NCBI RefSeq assembly: GCF_014023275.1
Contig: NZ_CP054697.1
Location: forward strand, 1 to 64,000
Length of the DNA: 64,000 nt
Source of the DNA: Nostoc edaphicum CCNP1411
GTDB taxonomy: Bacteria > Cyanobacteriota > Cyanobacteriia > Cyanobacteriales > Nostocaceae
Direction: 5' to 3'
Program-made: the position numbers and the translations under genes
Shown: one piece after another, positions 7,906 through 17,067 of the stretch
Layout of the letters: each line of letters begins with the position of its first letter
Position numbering within the stretch: the stretch's first letter is position 1
Notes under the pieces: generated by a model
Databases searched by the model: none
What the model saw: only the letters and a program-made list of their open reading frames with translations
What the model was told of the DNA's origin: nothing

Positions 7906-10050
7906 ATGTCCACTTCCCGCATAGTTACTTATTGTGAATTTTTCTCAAAAATCTTCGTTTTTACCGCAATCTATGGGATAGTCTGCGGAAGAAATGTAGC
8001 GATCGCTAATCAAGTTGCACAAATATCTGAGTTTCCTAAGTATGAAGGTTCTGCAAGAGACTTACAACCAGTTGCACAAGTAACACCTGAAAATACTCCA
8101 GCCTCCACAACAGGAACAGAACCCGATATTGAACTGACAGTCATCGACAAGCTATTGAATGAACCTGTATTTTCACCCTTTCGCCGCGAAGGGACAGTGA
8201 AAGATTCCACCCGTCCCGTTTACGTAATTACGGGTGAAGAAATGGAAGCGCAAGGTGCAAGAACTGTCAAAGAAGCACTGCGATTTCTTCCTGGTATCTT
8301 GGGTGATGGTACAGTTGGCACAGAAGTTAATGCCTTAAGTGGTCAATTTATTCGCGGTTCTAATATCGGTCAAGTATTAATATTGCTTGATGGTAGACCA
8401 ATTAATAATCTTGGTGGCGGTGGTTTTGACCTCTCAGAATTTACCACCAATAATATTGAAAGAGTTGAAGTGTTACCAGGAGGAGGTTCAACACTTTATG
8501 GTTCTGATGCAATAGGAGGGGTAATTAATATTGTCACTCGTCGTCCCACAGAGAAAGTTACAACAGAAGCCAAGGTGAATATTGGTGCTTATGGACTAAA
8601 CCAACAAAGTATTCAAAATAGTGGGAAAGCAGGTGCGATTTCTTGGGTTGTAGGTTACAACCGTACCCAAGCAGAAAATAATTATCCTTTCACAATTCCT
8701 GAAGCCAATTTTACAGGAACTAGAACAAATAATGATGCTCTGTTTAACAACTTTAATGTCAAACTAGAGGCAGATTTAGGAACACGTAATACCTTAAGTC
8801 TCTCAACCCTATACTTAAGCAAAGAACAGGGAGTACCAGGAGGTGTAGCAATTCCTGAACCACAATTTGGGCAAGGTTTTTTCAATTCTCTCACCGACAA
8901 TAATCGCAAATATACAGACCAAGTTCTCACTGATTTAACCTGGAATTCCAAATTAGGCAATGGTAATGATTCACTTTTAACAGCCAGAGTTTACACTGAT
9001 TTTCTCAATACTCGTTTTGATAACCGCAGTGGCGCACTTTCATCTCAAAATCGGTTTGATTCTAACCAAGTTTCTTACGGGATTCAAACCACACACAGTT
9101 GGAATCTGACCAAAAATCAGATTTTGGTTTACGGCTTTGATTACCGGAATGCAAATGTGCGTAATACCATCTTTAATTATGGCACTAATGTCAATAGAGA
9201 AAATTACGACAACGGTATTAGTCAAGGAGCCATTTTCGCCAAATATGAAAATAATCTTACTTCTAGTTTCAGTATCAATTTAGGAGTACGCCAAGATTTC
9301 AGTAGCTTGGTAAATGGTTCATTTACATCACCATCTGTAGGTACAAAATTAGCAATATCTGACTCCACAACACTCAGAGCTAACTATATCAGAAACTTCC
9401 GAGCGCCAACCATTGCTAATTTATTTAACAATAATCCTACTAATATTGGTAATCCTGAACTTAAACCCGAAAAGGGTGATAGTTTTGATATTGGCATTGA
9501 CCAAAAGTTAGGTAATATAGGCTTATTACGTTTGACCTTCTTTAGTAATACAGTGTCAGATACAATTGCCTTTAAAAGACTGACACCACCCGTAAATGGC
9601 AATACAGGTACTTTTGAAAATATCGGACTGGTTAGAACGACAGGAATTGAAGCCTCTCTAAATTTGCAGCTAGCGAAGAATATCTATGCTTTTGCTAATT
9701 ATACAGCTAATGATCCACGGATTTTAGAAAGTTCTAATCCGGCGGAAGTTGATAAAGAGTTGCGTTTTGCAGGTGCGGATAAATTAAATTTGGGTGTTTC
9801 TTATGAAAATCCTCAAGGTTGGTATTTAGGATTGCTCATGAATTCTTTGAATGGGTATCCAACGAATAACGATAATACAGAGTTTTTGTCTGGTTATACT
9901 ACTTTAGATTTCAAAATGCGCGTCCCTTTAAATGATAGTTTGATACTGACAAGTAGTGTAGATAATATCTTTAACCAGCGTTATCAGTTATTTCCGGGTT
10001 TTCCTGATGGGGGGAGGGTTTTTCAGGTTGGGTTGAGTTCTAGGTTTTAA
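7906..10050 (+). CDS. btuB: TonB-dependent outer-membrane receptor, probable cobalamin receptor
   Basis: 714 residues. A signal-peptide-like hydrophobic segment (residues 10-35) is followed by a linker and the plug domain: TRPVYVITGEEMEAQGARTV (about 103-122), then QVLILLDGRPINN and IERVEVLPGGGSTLYGSDAI, all classic for TonB plugs. The rest is a 22-strand barrel-like region ending in the C-terminal aromatic residue F (VFQVGLSSRF), the signature recognised for outer-membrane assembly. Transport of cobalamin across the outer membrane is inferred from the upstream B12 riboswitch and the btuFCD genes downstream; siderophore receptors have the same architecture. The start ATG has GAGGAG 8 bases upstream. 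The next gene follows after about 35 bases with its own AGGAG. Confidence 0.88.
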   Translation: MSTSRIVTYCEFFSKIFVFTAIYGIVCGRNVAIANQVAQISEFPKYEGSARDLQPVAQVTPENTPASTTGTEPDIELTVIDKLLNEPVFSPFRREGTVKDSTRPVYVITGEEMEAQGARTVKEALRFLPGILGDGTVGTEVNALSGQFIRGSNIGQVLILLDGRPINNLGGGGFDLSEFTTNNIERVEVLPGGGSTLYGSDAIGGVINIVTRRPTEKVTTEAKVNIGAYGLNQQSIQNSGKAGAISWVVGYNRTQAENNYPFTIPEANFTGTRTNNDALFNNFNVKLEADLGTRNTLSLSTLYLSKEQGVPGGVAIPEPQFGQGFFNSLTDNNRKYTDQVLTDLTWNSKLGNGNDSLLTARVYTDFLNTRFDNRSGALSSQNRFDSNQVSYGIQTTHSWNLTKNQILVYGFDYRNANVRNTIFNYGTNVNRENYDNGISQGAIFAKYENNLTSSFSINLGVRQDFSSLVNGSFTSPSVGTKLAISDSTTLRANYIRNFRAPTIANLFNNNPTNIGNPELKPEKGDSFDIGIDQKLGNIGLLRLTFFSNTVSDTIAFKRLTPPVNGNTGTFENIGLVRTTGIEASLNLQLAKNIYAFANYTANDPRILESSNPAEVDKELRFAGADKLNLGVSYENPQGWYLGLLMNSLNGYPTNNDNTEFLSGYTTLDFKMRVPLNDSLILTSSVDNIFNQRYQLFPGFPDGGRVFQVGLSSRF

Positions 10051-10085
10051 GGTTAAGAGTTTTTTCACGCACAGGAGAATTGAAG

Positions 10086-10958
10086 ATGAGTGAATTTAAT
10101 TGTTTGGTTACACCAGTAAATCAAGTTGTGACTGAGGCGTTGTCTACAGGTGGGACAATTGAGTATGAATATTTTGATTGTGGAAGTGATGTTTTGTCAT
10201 CGTTACTTTACACCTTATTTGAGCAGAATTGGCAACAGGTAGGGGTGGGGCATATTGTCCAAGGTAGTGTTTTGGAATTAGAATTTAATGCTGCACCAAA
10301 ACTTTGTATTCTCTACGATGGATATTTGACGGTAGCGACTGAAGGTTGTCATTTACATTTGTGTATTGATACTAATTTTGGTGGGCCTCTTTGTAGAACC
10401 CCTGTAGAAGTCAGGAAGCAGCGTCAAGTTAGTCGTGCGGCTTTTTATCGTCGGTTTAATGCAGAAGGAAATCCCAGAAGTTGGGGGATTCAATTTTGGA
10501 ATGGTGCAGATGAACAATTGATGACGATTTTATTACCGAATCCTTTCGTTGATGGTGAAAATTTATTACCAGAAGGTAAACCTGATTTATCAAAGTTAGC
10601 TTTGTATCAGGAATTAAGAGATATTTATGTATTGGGTATTCAACCAATCCCGTTTAGCAAAAATCCCCTGAAGCATTCTTATATTTCAGTTTGTACCTCA
10701 ACTCGCTGTCTTCCTTCACGCAAATGGCAACCCACATTTGATGCTTTAAAATCAGCAGTTGAAAATGCCAGTTTAGATATAGAAGTGAGAACATCTGGCT
10801 GCTTGGAAGTTTGCCAACAAGGGCCAGTAGTATTTTATTCTGATGATAGAACTTGGTATACTCGCGTTAACTCAAGTGTAGCTGAAACTATTGTCAATGA
10901 ACATTTGCTAAAAGGTAACAAAGTTATTGAACATTGCTATCCACCAGATTCCCCATAA
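10086..10958 (+). CDS. Protein with C-terminal thioredoxin-like [2Fe-2S] ferredoxin domain
   Basis: 290 residues in two parts. The N-terminal 190 residues contain repeated short Cys-containing strands (EYEYFDCGSD, EGCHLHLCIDT, GPLCRTP) and are not recognised. The C-terminal 90 residues show a thioredoxin-fold ferredoxin pattern: CTSTRC near residue 200, followed about 37 residues later by SGCLEVCQQGPVV, which gives the four ligands of a Shethna/NuoE-type cluster. Such proteins are often found in cyanobacterial B12 clusters. It may reduce cobalt during corrinoid handling, which is inference. The ATG at 10086 is chosen over the TTG at 10080 because AGGAG at 10073-10077 fits it. It lies between receptor and binding protein in the presumed riboswitch operon. 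Confidence 0.78.
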   Translation: MSEFNCLVTPVNQVVTEALSTGGTIEYEYFDCGSDVLSSLLYTLFEQNWQQVGVGHIVQGSVLELEFNAAPKLCILYDGYLTVATEGCHLHLCIDTNFGGPLCRTPVEVRKQRQVSRAAFYRRFNAEGNPRSWGIQFWNGADEQLMTILLPNPFVDGENLLPEGKPDLSKLALYQELRDIYVLGIQPIPFSKNPLKHSYISVCTSTRCLPSRKWQPTFDALKSAVENASLDIEVRTSGCLEVCQQGPVVFYSDDRTWYTRVNSSVAETIVNEHLLKGNKVIEHCYPPDSP

Positions 10959-11089
10959 CTTCTATTTTTTACAAATCTCACGCAAAGACGTAAAACAGAT
11001 TTTATTTAGTTCATCTTCTTTTCTCTTCCTCTCTAACTCTCTGCGCCTTTGTGTCTCTGCGTGAGAAAAATTATCTTTCCTCAAACCAC

Positions 11090-12307
11090 ATGAAATTGGT
11101 AAAACTGACTCACTCAAAACCCATTATTTTTTTATGCCAATTCTTCTTAATTGCCACTTTAATTATTGCTTGCCATAGTACAGCAATTGATACCTCTACA
11201 AATGCCAATAATAACGGCTGTATTCAAAACTATGATCCCAATACTGATTACTTCCCTAATAAAATCAAGATTACTCATGCCACAGGCTTCGCAGTAGAGT
11301 ATCATAAACACTACAAAATCGTCACTCTAAAAAATCCTTGGCAGAATGCTAACACAAAGTTTCAATATGTTTTAGTTCAATGTGGAACTCCCACGCCAAA
11401 AGGATTTAATCAAGCGCAGGTAATTACAGTTCCTATTAACTCCATAGTTTCTTTATCTACTACTCATTTACCCCACCTAGCGAAATTAGGTGTAGTTGAT
11501 AAACTGATTGGTATTAGTAATACTAAACAAGTCAATACTCCTGATGTAGTCGAGAGAATTAAAGCTGGAAAGATAACACAAGTAGGGAATAATTCTAATG
11601 TGGATATAGAGAAAGTACTAGAATTAAATCCTGACTTGGTGACAACTTTTGGTACAGGAAATTCTCAAACTGATAGTTATGCCAAACTTACGGAGGCGGG
11701 TTTGAAAGTGGGGATAAATTCTGAATATATGGAAGACACACCACTGGGAAGAAGCGAATGGTTAAAATTTACGGCTCTGTTTTTTAATAAAGACGAACAA
11801 GCAGAAAAAATATTTAGTGAAATTGCCAATAAATATGCACGAGTAGCTGAAAAAGCTAAATCTGTAAAAAATCGTCCAACTATATTTGTTGGGTTCAATT
11901 TTAAAGGAACTTGGTATATGCCTGGGGGTAAAAGTTACGTAGCCAAATATCTGGCTGATGCAGGAGCAGATTATCTCTGGATTGATGATAAATCTTCTGG
12001 TAGTTTACCTTTATCTTTTGAAGTTGTTTTAGAACGTGCAGCGAATGCTGACTACTGGTTGAATTTTAGCCAATCTTGGAAGAAATTAAAGGATTTAGTC
12101 GCAGAAGATAATCGCTATGCTGATTTTAAGGCTGTGAAAACAGGCAATCTTTACAATAATAATGCCCGTGTTAATGAAAACGGAGGTAATGATTACTGGG
12201 AAGGCGGAATTAGTAACCCAGATATGGTTTTATCTGACTTGATTAAAATACTACATCCAGAAATATTACCTAACCATCAGTTATTTTATTACCACAGACT
12301 TAGTTAA
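11090..12307 (+). CDS. btuF: ABC transporter substrate-binding lipoprotein, BtuF-like
   Basis: About 405 residues. The N-terminus has a hydrophobic signal followed by the lipobox LIIAC, so it is a lipoprotein anchored at the periplasmic face of the inner membrane. The body has the class III binding-protein pattern: SLSTTHLPHLAKLGVVDKLI, then VDIEKVLELNPDLVTTFGTG, and later YVAKYLADAGADYLW. This is the family that binds cobalamin, haem and siderophores; the riboswitch context favours cobalamin. The first 13 codons of the longer open frame (from 11051) are excluded since MKLVKLTHSKP at 11090 gives a proper signal. The permease gene begins 3 bases after the stop. Confidence 0.85.
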   Translation: MKLVKLTHSKPIIFLCQFFLIATLIIACHSTAIDTSTNANNNGCIQNYDPNTDYFPNKIKITHATGFAVEYHKHYKIVTLKNPWQNANTKFQYVLVQCGTPTPKGFNQAQVITVPINSIVSLSTTHLPHLAKLGVVDKLIGISNTKQVNTPDVVERIKAGKITQVGNNSNVDIEKVLELNPDLVTTFGTGNSQTDSYAKLTEAGLKVGINSEYMEDTPLGRSEWLKFTALFFNKDEQAEKIFSEIANKYARVAEKAKSVKNRPTIFVGFNFKGTWYMPGGKSYVAKYLADAGADYLWIDDKSSGSLPLSFEVVLERAANADYWLNFSQSWKKLKDLVAEDNRYADFKAVKTGNLYNNNARVNENGGNDYWEGGISNPDMVLSDLIKILHPEILPNHQLFYYHRLS

Positions 12308-12309
12308 TA

Positions 12310-13398
12310 ATGTTAAGCGCAAAATATAAATTTAAAATTCCCCTAATAACCCAAAAAACTCCGGTTTTCAAAACCATTATTTTCTTAATTATATTTATAA
12401 GTTTAATTTTGGCTTTTTTATTAGACTTGGCTTTAGGTTCAGTTGATATTCCTGTTAATGAAGTAATAAAAATTTTACTCGGACAAGAAGCAGAAAAAGT
12501 GACATGGACTCATATTATTCTCAAATTTCGCTTACCTAAAGCTTTAACTGCAACTTTAGCGGGTGCAGCTTTAGGTGTGAGTGGCTTACAAATGCAAACC
12601 CTATTTAAAAATCCCTTAGCAGGGCCTTTTGTATTGGGTATTAGTTCTGGTGCAAGTTTAGGTGTAGCGTTAGTTGTGCTGACAGCAAGTGCTACAACAC
12701 CAACACTATTAGCAGATTTGGGAATAATTAGTGATTTTGGTTTAGTCATAGCAGCAAGTCTTGGCGCAGCATCAGTTTTAGGGATGATGTTAGTTGTTTC
12801 TCGCCGAGTGCAAGATACGATGACACTATTAATTTTAGGTTTATTGTTTGGTTATGCTACTAGTGCAATAGTAAGTATTTTGTTGCAGTTTAGCTCAAAA
12901 GAACGCATTCAAAGTTATATCATGTGGACTTTTGGTAGTTTTGCTGGGGTGACTTGGAGACAGTTAGTTGTTTTAATTCCTGTGATACTTTTGAGTTTAT
13001 TGGGAGCAGTGTTGCAATCAAAATCTTTGAATGCACTTTTACTTGGTGAATCTTATGCACGTAGTTTAGGTTTAACTGTGCAAAAAACTAGATTTTCTAT
13101 TATTACTAGTGCATCTATATTAGCAGGCGCAATTACTGCTTTTTGCGGCCCCATAGCATTTTTAGGTGTGGCAATTCCCCATTTGTGTCGTAGTCTGTTC
13201 AATACTTCCGATCATCGGATATTAATCCCTAGTGTGACAATGATGGGTGCAATCTTAGCATTGTTTGCAGATTTGTTTTCCCAACTTGCGGTAAGTCAAA
13301 TGGTTTTACCTTTAAATGCTGTTACTGCTTTAATTGGAACTCCTGTTGTGACTTGGGTAATTCTGCGGCGTAATTCACAAAAGTCTTTTCCGTCATGA
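12310..13398 (+). CDS. btuC: ABC transporter permease, FecCD/BtuC family
   Basis: 362 residues with about ten hydrophobic segments. Family marks are KFRLPKALTATLAGAALGVS (about residues 74-93), the block QTLFKNPLAGPFVLGISSGA (about 96-115), and GPIAFLGVAIPHLCR near residue 280, the coupling region to the ATPase. It forms the inner-membrane channel of a cobalamin- or iron-type importer with the neighbouring genes. The start ATG at 12310 is 3 bases after btuF. The next gene's ATG overlaps the stop as ATGA, showing tight coupling. Length and topology are normal for the family. Confidence 0.9.
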   Translation: MLSAKYKFKIPLITQKTPVFKTIIFLIIFISLILAFLLDLALGSVDIPVNEVIKILLGQEAEKVTWTHIILKFRLPKALTATLAGAALGVSGLQMQTLFKNPLAGPFVLGISSGASLGVALVVLTASATTPTLLADLGIISDFGLVIAASLGAASVLGMMLVVSRRVQDTMTLLILGLLFGYATSAIVSILLQFSSKERIQSYIMWTFGSFAGVTWRQLVVLIPVILLSLLGAVLQSKSLNALLLGESYARSLGLTVQKTRFSIITSASILAGAITAFCGPIAFLGVAIPHLCRSLFNTSDHRILIPSVTMMGAILALFADLFSQLAVSQMVLPLNAVTALIGTPVVTWVILRRNSQKSFPS

Positions 13399-14453
13399 AT
13401 GATGCGATTTTAACAACTCACAATTTGACTATTGGTTATAAGACATCCCGAAAAACTGTTCGGTGTGTTGCGTCTGATATTTCTGTATCTCTGCAAGCTG
13501 GGGAACTTGTTTGCTTACTCGGCCCCAATGGTGCAGGTAAATCTACATTACTGCGATCGCTCGCCGGAATGCAACCCCCAATATCAGGTGAAGTGCGACT
13601 CTTGGGAGAAAATATTTACAAGTTAGCACCACAAGAATTAGCCAAACGTCTGAGTTTGGTACTCACCGAGAAAGTTGATGTCGGAATGCTATCAGCTTAC
13701 ACCTTGGTGAGCTTGGGGCGATATCCTTACACTGATTGGTGGGGAAATTTGACACCCGAAGATGAAGCTATAGTAACTTGGGCAATAAAATCTGTAGGAG
13801 CAGTACACTTAGCACAACGCCAAGTTAGCGAATTAAGTGATGGTGAACGCCAAAAAATTATGATTGCGCGTGCTTTGGCTCAGTCGCCTATTGTGATGTT
13901 ACTTGATGAGCCAACAGCATTTTTAGATTTACCGCGACGGGTGGAAATTATGCAATTATTGCGTCAGTTAGCACGAGAAACGAATCAAGCGATTCTCCTT
14001 TCTACCCACGATTTAGATTTAGCTTTGCGTCTTGCTGATAAGGTTTGGCTATTAACAGCTAATGGTATTTTACACGTTGGCGCACCGGAAGATTTGGTGT
14101 TAAGTGGTGCATTTGCTGATACTTTCGAGAGTGAAGGTGTAGAGTTCGATGTTGCTTCTGGAGAATTTCATCTCCATACATCCCACAAGGAAGAAATTAA
14201 TGTAATAGGTGAGGGAATTGCAACTATATGGACTATTCGTGCTTTGGAAAGAGTGGGATTCTTGGTTAATCGAAGTGCAAAGTCTTTTACTGTAGAAGAT
14301 ACGACGCAAACACAAATCTCAGTAGAAGTTATATCAAACTCTGCACAAGTTTTTTGGCGAATCACAAACAATAAGACTGTTTACACTCATCATTCATTGT
14401 ATACACTGATTAAATTTTTGGATTGTTTATATCAGGGTCAGGGTTTTGGTTAA
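13395..14453 (+). CDS. btuD: ABC transporter ATP-binding protein, BtuD/FecE family, with C-terminal extension
   Basis: 352 residues. The Walker A motif GPNGAGKST is near residues 49-57, the signature LSDGERQ near 150, Walker B VMLLDEPT near 172, and the switch His in STHD near 204. The ATPase domain ends around residue 250; the family usually stops near 255-265. Here about 95 further residues follow, beginning with GEFHLHTSHKEE and a segment IWTIRALERVGFLVNR. The extension looks like a small regulatory or ligand-binding domain, which I cannot name. It completes the importer with the two preceding genes, and overlaps btuC by 4 bases. Confidence 0.88.
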   Translation: MNDAILTTHNLTIGYKTSRKTVRCVASDISVSLQAGELVCLLGPNGAGKSTLLRSLAGMQPPISGEVRLLGENIYKLAPQELAKRLSLVLTEKVDVGMLSAYTLVSLGRYPYTDWWGNLTPEDEAIVTWAIKSVGAVHLAQRQVSELSDGERQKIMIARALAQSPIVMLLDEPTAFLDLPRRVEIMQLLRQLARETNQAILLSTHDLDLALRLADKVWLLTANGILHVGAPEDLVLSGAFADTFESEGVEFDVASGEFHLHTSHKEEINVIGEGIATIWTIRALERVGFLVNRSAKSFTVEDTTQTQISVEVISNSAQVFWRITNNKTVYTHHSLYTLIKFLDCLYQGQGFG

Positions 14454-14485
14454 CATAGAAATTCCCCTGACATTGCAAATCAACT

Positions 14486-15721
14486 ATGCCCAAGACTTGG
14501 AACATCAAGATAGATAACTATTTTCAAGCCAACCCCAATTGCATCATCGCCACCGCCCATGTAGACAGCTTCCCTATAGACCTGCCGCTAGAACCGAACA
14601 TCCGGGAACCGAACCGTAAAAGCGCGACCTACAGACAAATCTTCGACTCACTGACCACCGAACCTGTAAAATTCTTCTCTCGCCACAGTGGAATCGTTCT
14701 GTCAGCCAATAAAACTAAACCTGTCAAGAACAAAACTGAACTAGAGCTAGAAGTCTTAGAAGCTAACGAGGGTGGCAGCGACGGCATTATTAACGGAGGA
14801 CATACAGTTTTAGCTTTTGAGCAAGCTAAAAATTACAACTACAATTTAACCGAAGCTAGGGTAAAAGTTACGATTCACATCGGGCTGACTGAAGAATCAG
14901 CCAAAGATATAGCCCTAGCAAGTAATACTACAACGCCAGTAGATTCTCGCTCCAAAGTCAACGCTAGGGGTGATTACAAATTCATCAAGCAGTATTTAGC
15001 CCAGTTAGAGAGAGCAGAAGATAGAAAATTCCGCATTGCCTATTACCAAAACCAAAGCGGCGCTCCCAGAAATGCCCAGTGCAATGTCACCCATTTGCTC
15101 AAGCTCCTTTACTGCCTCGACAGGAATAAATACAACCCCGACGGCAATAAACGAACCAAACACCCAGCAGGGATGAGTCTTCCAAGTAACATCACAGATG
15201 CAGAAAGGGAACGGTTAACTGCTTTACTGCCTCTCCTAACTCATGCTTTGTGGATAGAGCAAAGACTCTATGAAATTATCCAAGACCATATCAGCAACCC
15301 CAGAAGAAAGGGTGCCAACGATTTAGCATCAATAGATATACGTAAAACTACGTTGTTGCCTGATAGCAAATACTCTTTCGGGTTTGGTGCGCCAACTGAC
15401 CTAGCATTACCGATAATTGCGTCCTATCGGGTATTTTTGGATAAGGACTATAAATGGATTCTGCCGTTTAACGAATTCGCCGAAGATTTTCTCCAACACC
15501 TGTGGACTAACTACTTCCGTAAATACTTGGTGTCGGAGAAAACAGCAGGAAATACAGTCGGCACAAAAATAAGTCGCAATCAAGAGATTTGGGAAAGTTT
15601 GTATATCTCAGCGCAGAGTTATCTAAATCAGCACTTGGTGAAAATGGTTAACTCTAGTAAGCAAGAAGAATCGAAGGTTACACAAGGTACAAAAGGGCGT
15701 GTGCAAGCAGGTAAGAAATAA
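14486..15721 (+). CDS. AIPR-family (abortive infection) protein
   Basis: 411 residues. The segment SRHSGIVLSANK near residue 70 followed by DGIINGGHTVLAFEQA near residue 100 matches the AIPR/abortive-phage-resistance signature, in which a GIxNGGQT-like loop is conserved. Here Gln is replaced by His (NGGH). The NTTTPVDSRSK segment near residue 155 is also typical. Proteins of this family are found in phage-defence islands and beside restriction enzymes; the biochemical activity is poorly known. It starts 33 bases after btuD but probably does not belong to that operon, since base composition becomes less AT-rich. It marks the left edge of the plasmid-like block and is followed by a toxin-antitoxin pair. 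Confidence 0.72.
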   Translation: MPKTWNIKIDNYFQANPNCIIATAHVDSFPIDLPLEPNIREPNRKSATYRQIFDSLTTEPVKFFSRHSGIVLSANKTKPVKNKTELELEVLEANEGGSDGIINGGHTVLAFEQAKNYNYNLTEARVKVTIHIGLTEESAKDIALASNTTTPVDSRSKVNARGDYKFIKQYLAQLERAEDRKFRIAYYQNQSGAPRNAQCNVTHLLKLLYCLDRNKYNPDGNKRTKHPAGMSLPSNITDAERERLTALLPLLTHALWIEQRLYEIIQDHISNPRRKGANDLASIDIRKTTLLPDSKYSFGFGAPTDLALPIIASYRVFLDKDYKWILPFNEFAEDFLQHLWTNYFRKYLVSEKTAGNTVGTKISRNQEIWESLYISAQSYLNQHLVKMVNSSKQEESKVTQGTKGRVQAGKK

Positions 15722-15970
15722 TAGTACAAGGTTTCTATTGAGAGATTCGTTTTGGATGGGCGATGGCTTTTAAGAGTGAACAGTTATCAGTCAAGTCGTA
15801 AAGTCCTTGGGTTTTAACTGGTGACTGATAACTGTTTTAAGTGATAGCCTAAGAAAGTGAAATCGAAAAAGTGCTATTGCTCACAAATTATTTTCCATTT
15901 TCATATACAATAACAACTGCTCATTCAAGGACTATTTTGTGAATTTAACAGTAGCAAGAGAGAAAAAATA

Positions 15971-16261
15971 ATGGCTGAACTCAAACTCCGGTCAAAAGAT
16001 CCAGATTCCCTCAGACGCATTATTCAAAGTGCTTTGTCAGAAAGATTACAGAGTGTGACAGCAGGAATCAAAAGAACAGAAGAACGGATTCAGGATTTTG
16101 AAACCAAATATCAATTATCGACTGAGGAATTTCTCACTCAGTTTAATAATGATGAATTATCCCATAATTTTGACTATGATGAGTGGATTGGAGAAGCTCG
16201 AATGTTGGCACATTTACAAAAAACAAAAGAGTCGATAGAGGAGATTGATTTTGTTGATTGA
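15971..16261 (+). CDS. Probable antitoxin partner of TumE-type toxin
   Basis: 96 residues, highly charged and mostly helical, with a coiled-coil-like centre (RTEERIQDFETKYQLSTEEF). It lacks a recognisable DNA-binding motif. I call it an antitoxin only because the TumE-type gene starts inside its last codons, the normal antitoxin-first order. The start ATG at 15971 follows AGAGAG. Antitoxins of similar length and charge accompany DUF6516/TumE proteins in cyanobacteria. A function other than toxin neutralisation cannot be excluded. Confidence 0.65.
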   Translation: MAELKLRSKDPDSLRRIIQSALSERLQSVTAGIKRTEERIQDFETKYQLSTEEFLTQFNNDELSHNFDYDEWIGEARMLAHLQKTKESIEEIDFVD

Positions 16262-16634
16262 AGATTATTTTCAGCAAATTCGGATTTTAATCGAATCCTC
16301 AGAAATAGTTAAAATATTTAATTTAGAAACTGAAAAAAGAGGAATATATGAAGGTTTTATCAGAGCCAAGCTCGAATTTAAAGATAATTCGTTGCTGCAT
16401 CTGAGGGAATTTATCTATGTTGAAATATCCCCAGATAGAAAAATGTATAGTTATCAATATATGAACTCAGAGAATAATCTAATTTTTCGCTATGACAATA
16501 CAGAACATCACCGAAAATTAAATCTGACTACTTTCCCTCATCATAAACATGATGGGAGTGAGGATAATATCGTTAAATCAGATGCTCCTTTTTTAGCTGA
16601 GATCCTAAAAGAAATTGAGAAAATATTAGTATAA
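16245..16634 (+). CDS. tumE: TumE-family (DUF6516) toxin-like protein
   Basis: 129 residues from a TTG at 16245; TTGs at 16251 and 16254 are alternatives. The body shows the family pattern: L.LREFIYVEIS near residue 45, YSYQYM near 67, LIFRYDNTEHHRKLN near 78, and the histidine-rich FPHHKHDG near 97. These conserved His and Tyr residues are thought to form the active site of this putative toxin family. The gene overlaps the preceding small gene by 17 bases, as in translationally coupled toxin-antitoxin pairs. Such pairs are common on cyanobacterial plasmids. The target of the toxin is not known from the sequence. Confidence 0.78.
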   Translation: MILLIEDYFQQIRILIESSEIVKIFNLETEKRGIYEGFIRAKLEFKDNSLLHLREFIYVEISPDRKMYSYQYMNSENNLIFRYDNTEHHRKLNLTTFPHHKHDGSEDNIVKSDAPFLAEILKEIEKILV

Positions 16635-16866
16635 GTGCGATTCCTACGGCAGACGTTGCCAATGTCCACAATGTCTTCAGAGATCGCTTGACATCGACTA
16701 ATTTATTTTCGCTGTAGACTACACCTTTGTTAGAAAAGCGTAGTCTGACCTTAACAATGGCTCTGCCAGGAATTCACATTCGCTGTATTATCCCTTATCC
16801 GTCTACAGTCAAATTAATCCTCTTTAATTGTTACCCAGTCAGTTAAAACAGCCATACAGCAAGCGG

Positions 16867-17004
16867 TTAACGTTGGCTTCTCAATATCTTGTTTTCATGT
16901 TTGGCGACATAACCCCCTTCTAAATGATTCTGCTCAACAGAAACCCCAATTACGTCAAAAAGCTTGTTAGCAACATCTAAGGAAATTGATTTAGACCAAG
17001 ACAT
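16867..17004 (-). CDS. Small hypothetical protein, 45 residues
   Basis: Reading the minus strand, ATG at 17004 opens a 45-residue frame beginning MSWSKSISLDVANKLF and ending ILRSQR. ATTGGAG lies 6 bases upstream, a proper ribosome binding site. It follows the frameshifted two-helix protein on the same strand and could be the last gene of the ATPase operon. It is soluble, has no Cys and is not recognised. It is too short for most gene callers; the ribosome binding site is the main support. Confidence 0.45.
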   Translation of the reverse strand: MSWSKSISLDVANKLFDVIGVSVEQNHLEGGYVAKHENKILRSQR

Positions 17005-17067
17005 CTTTACTCCAATGAATCTAAGAGTTCAGCTAAATAATTAAAACCCATCTTCACCTACTTCGAT

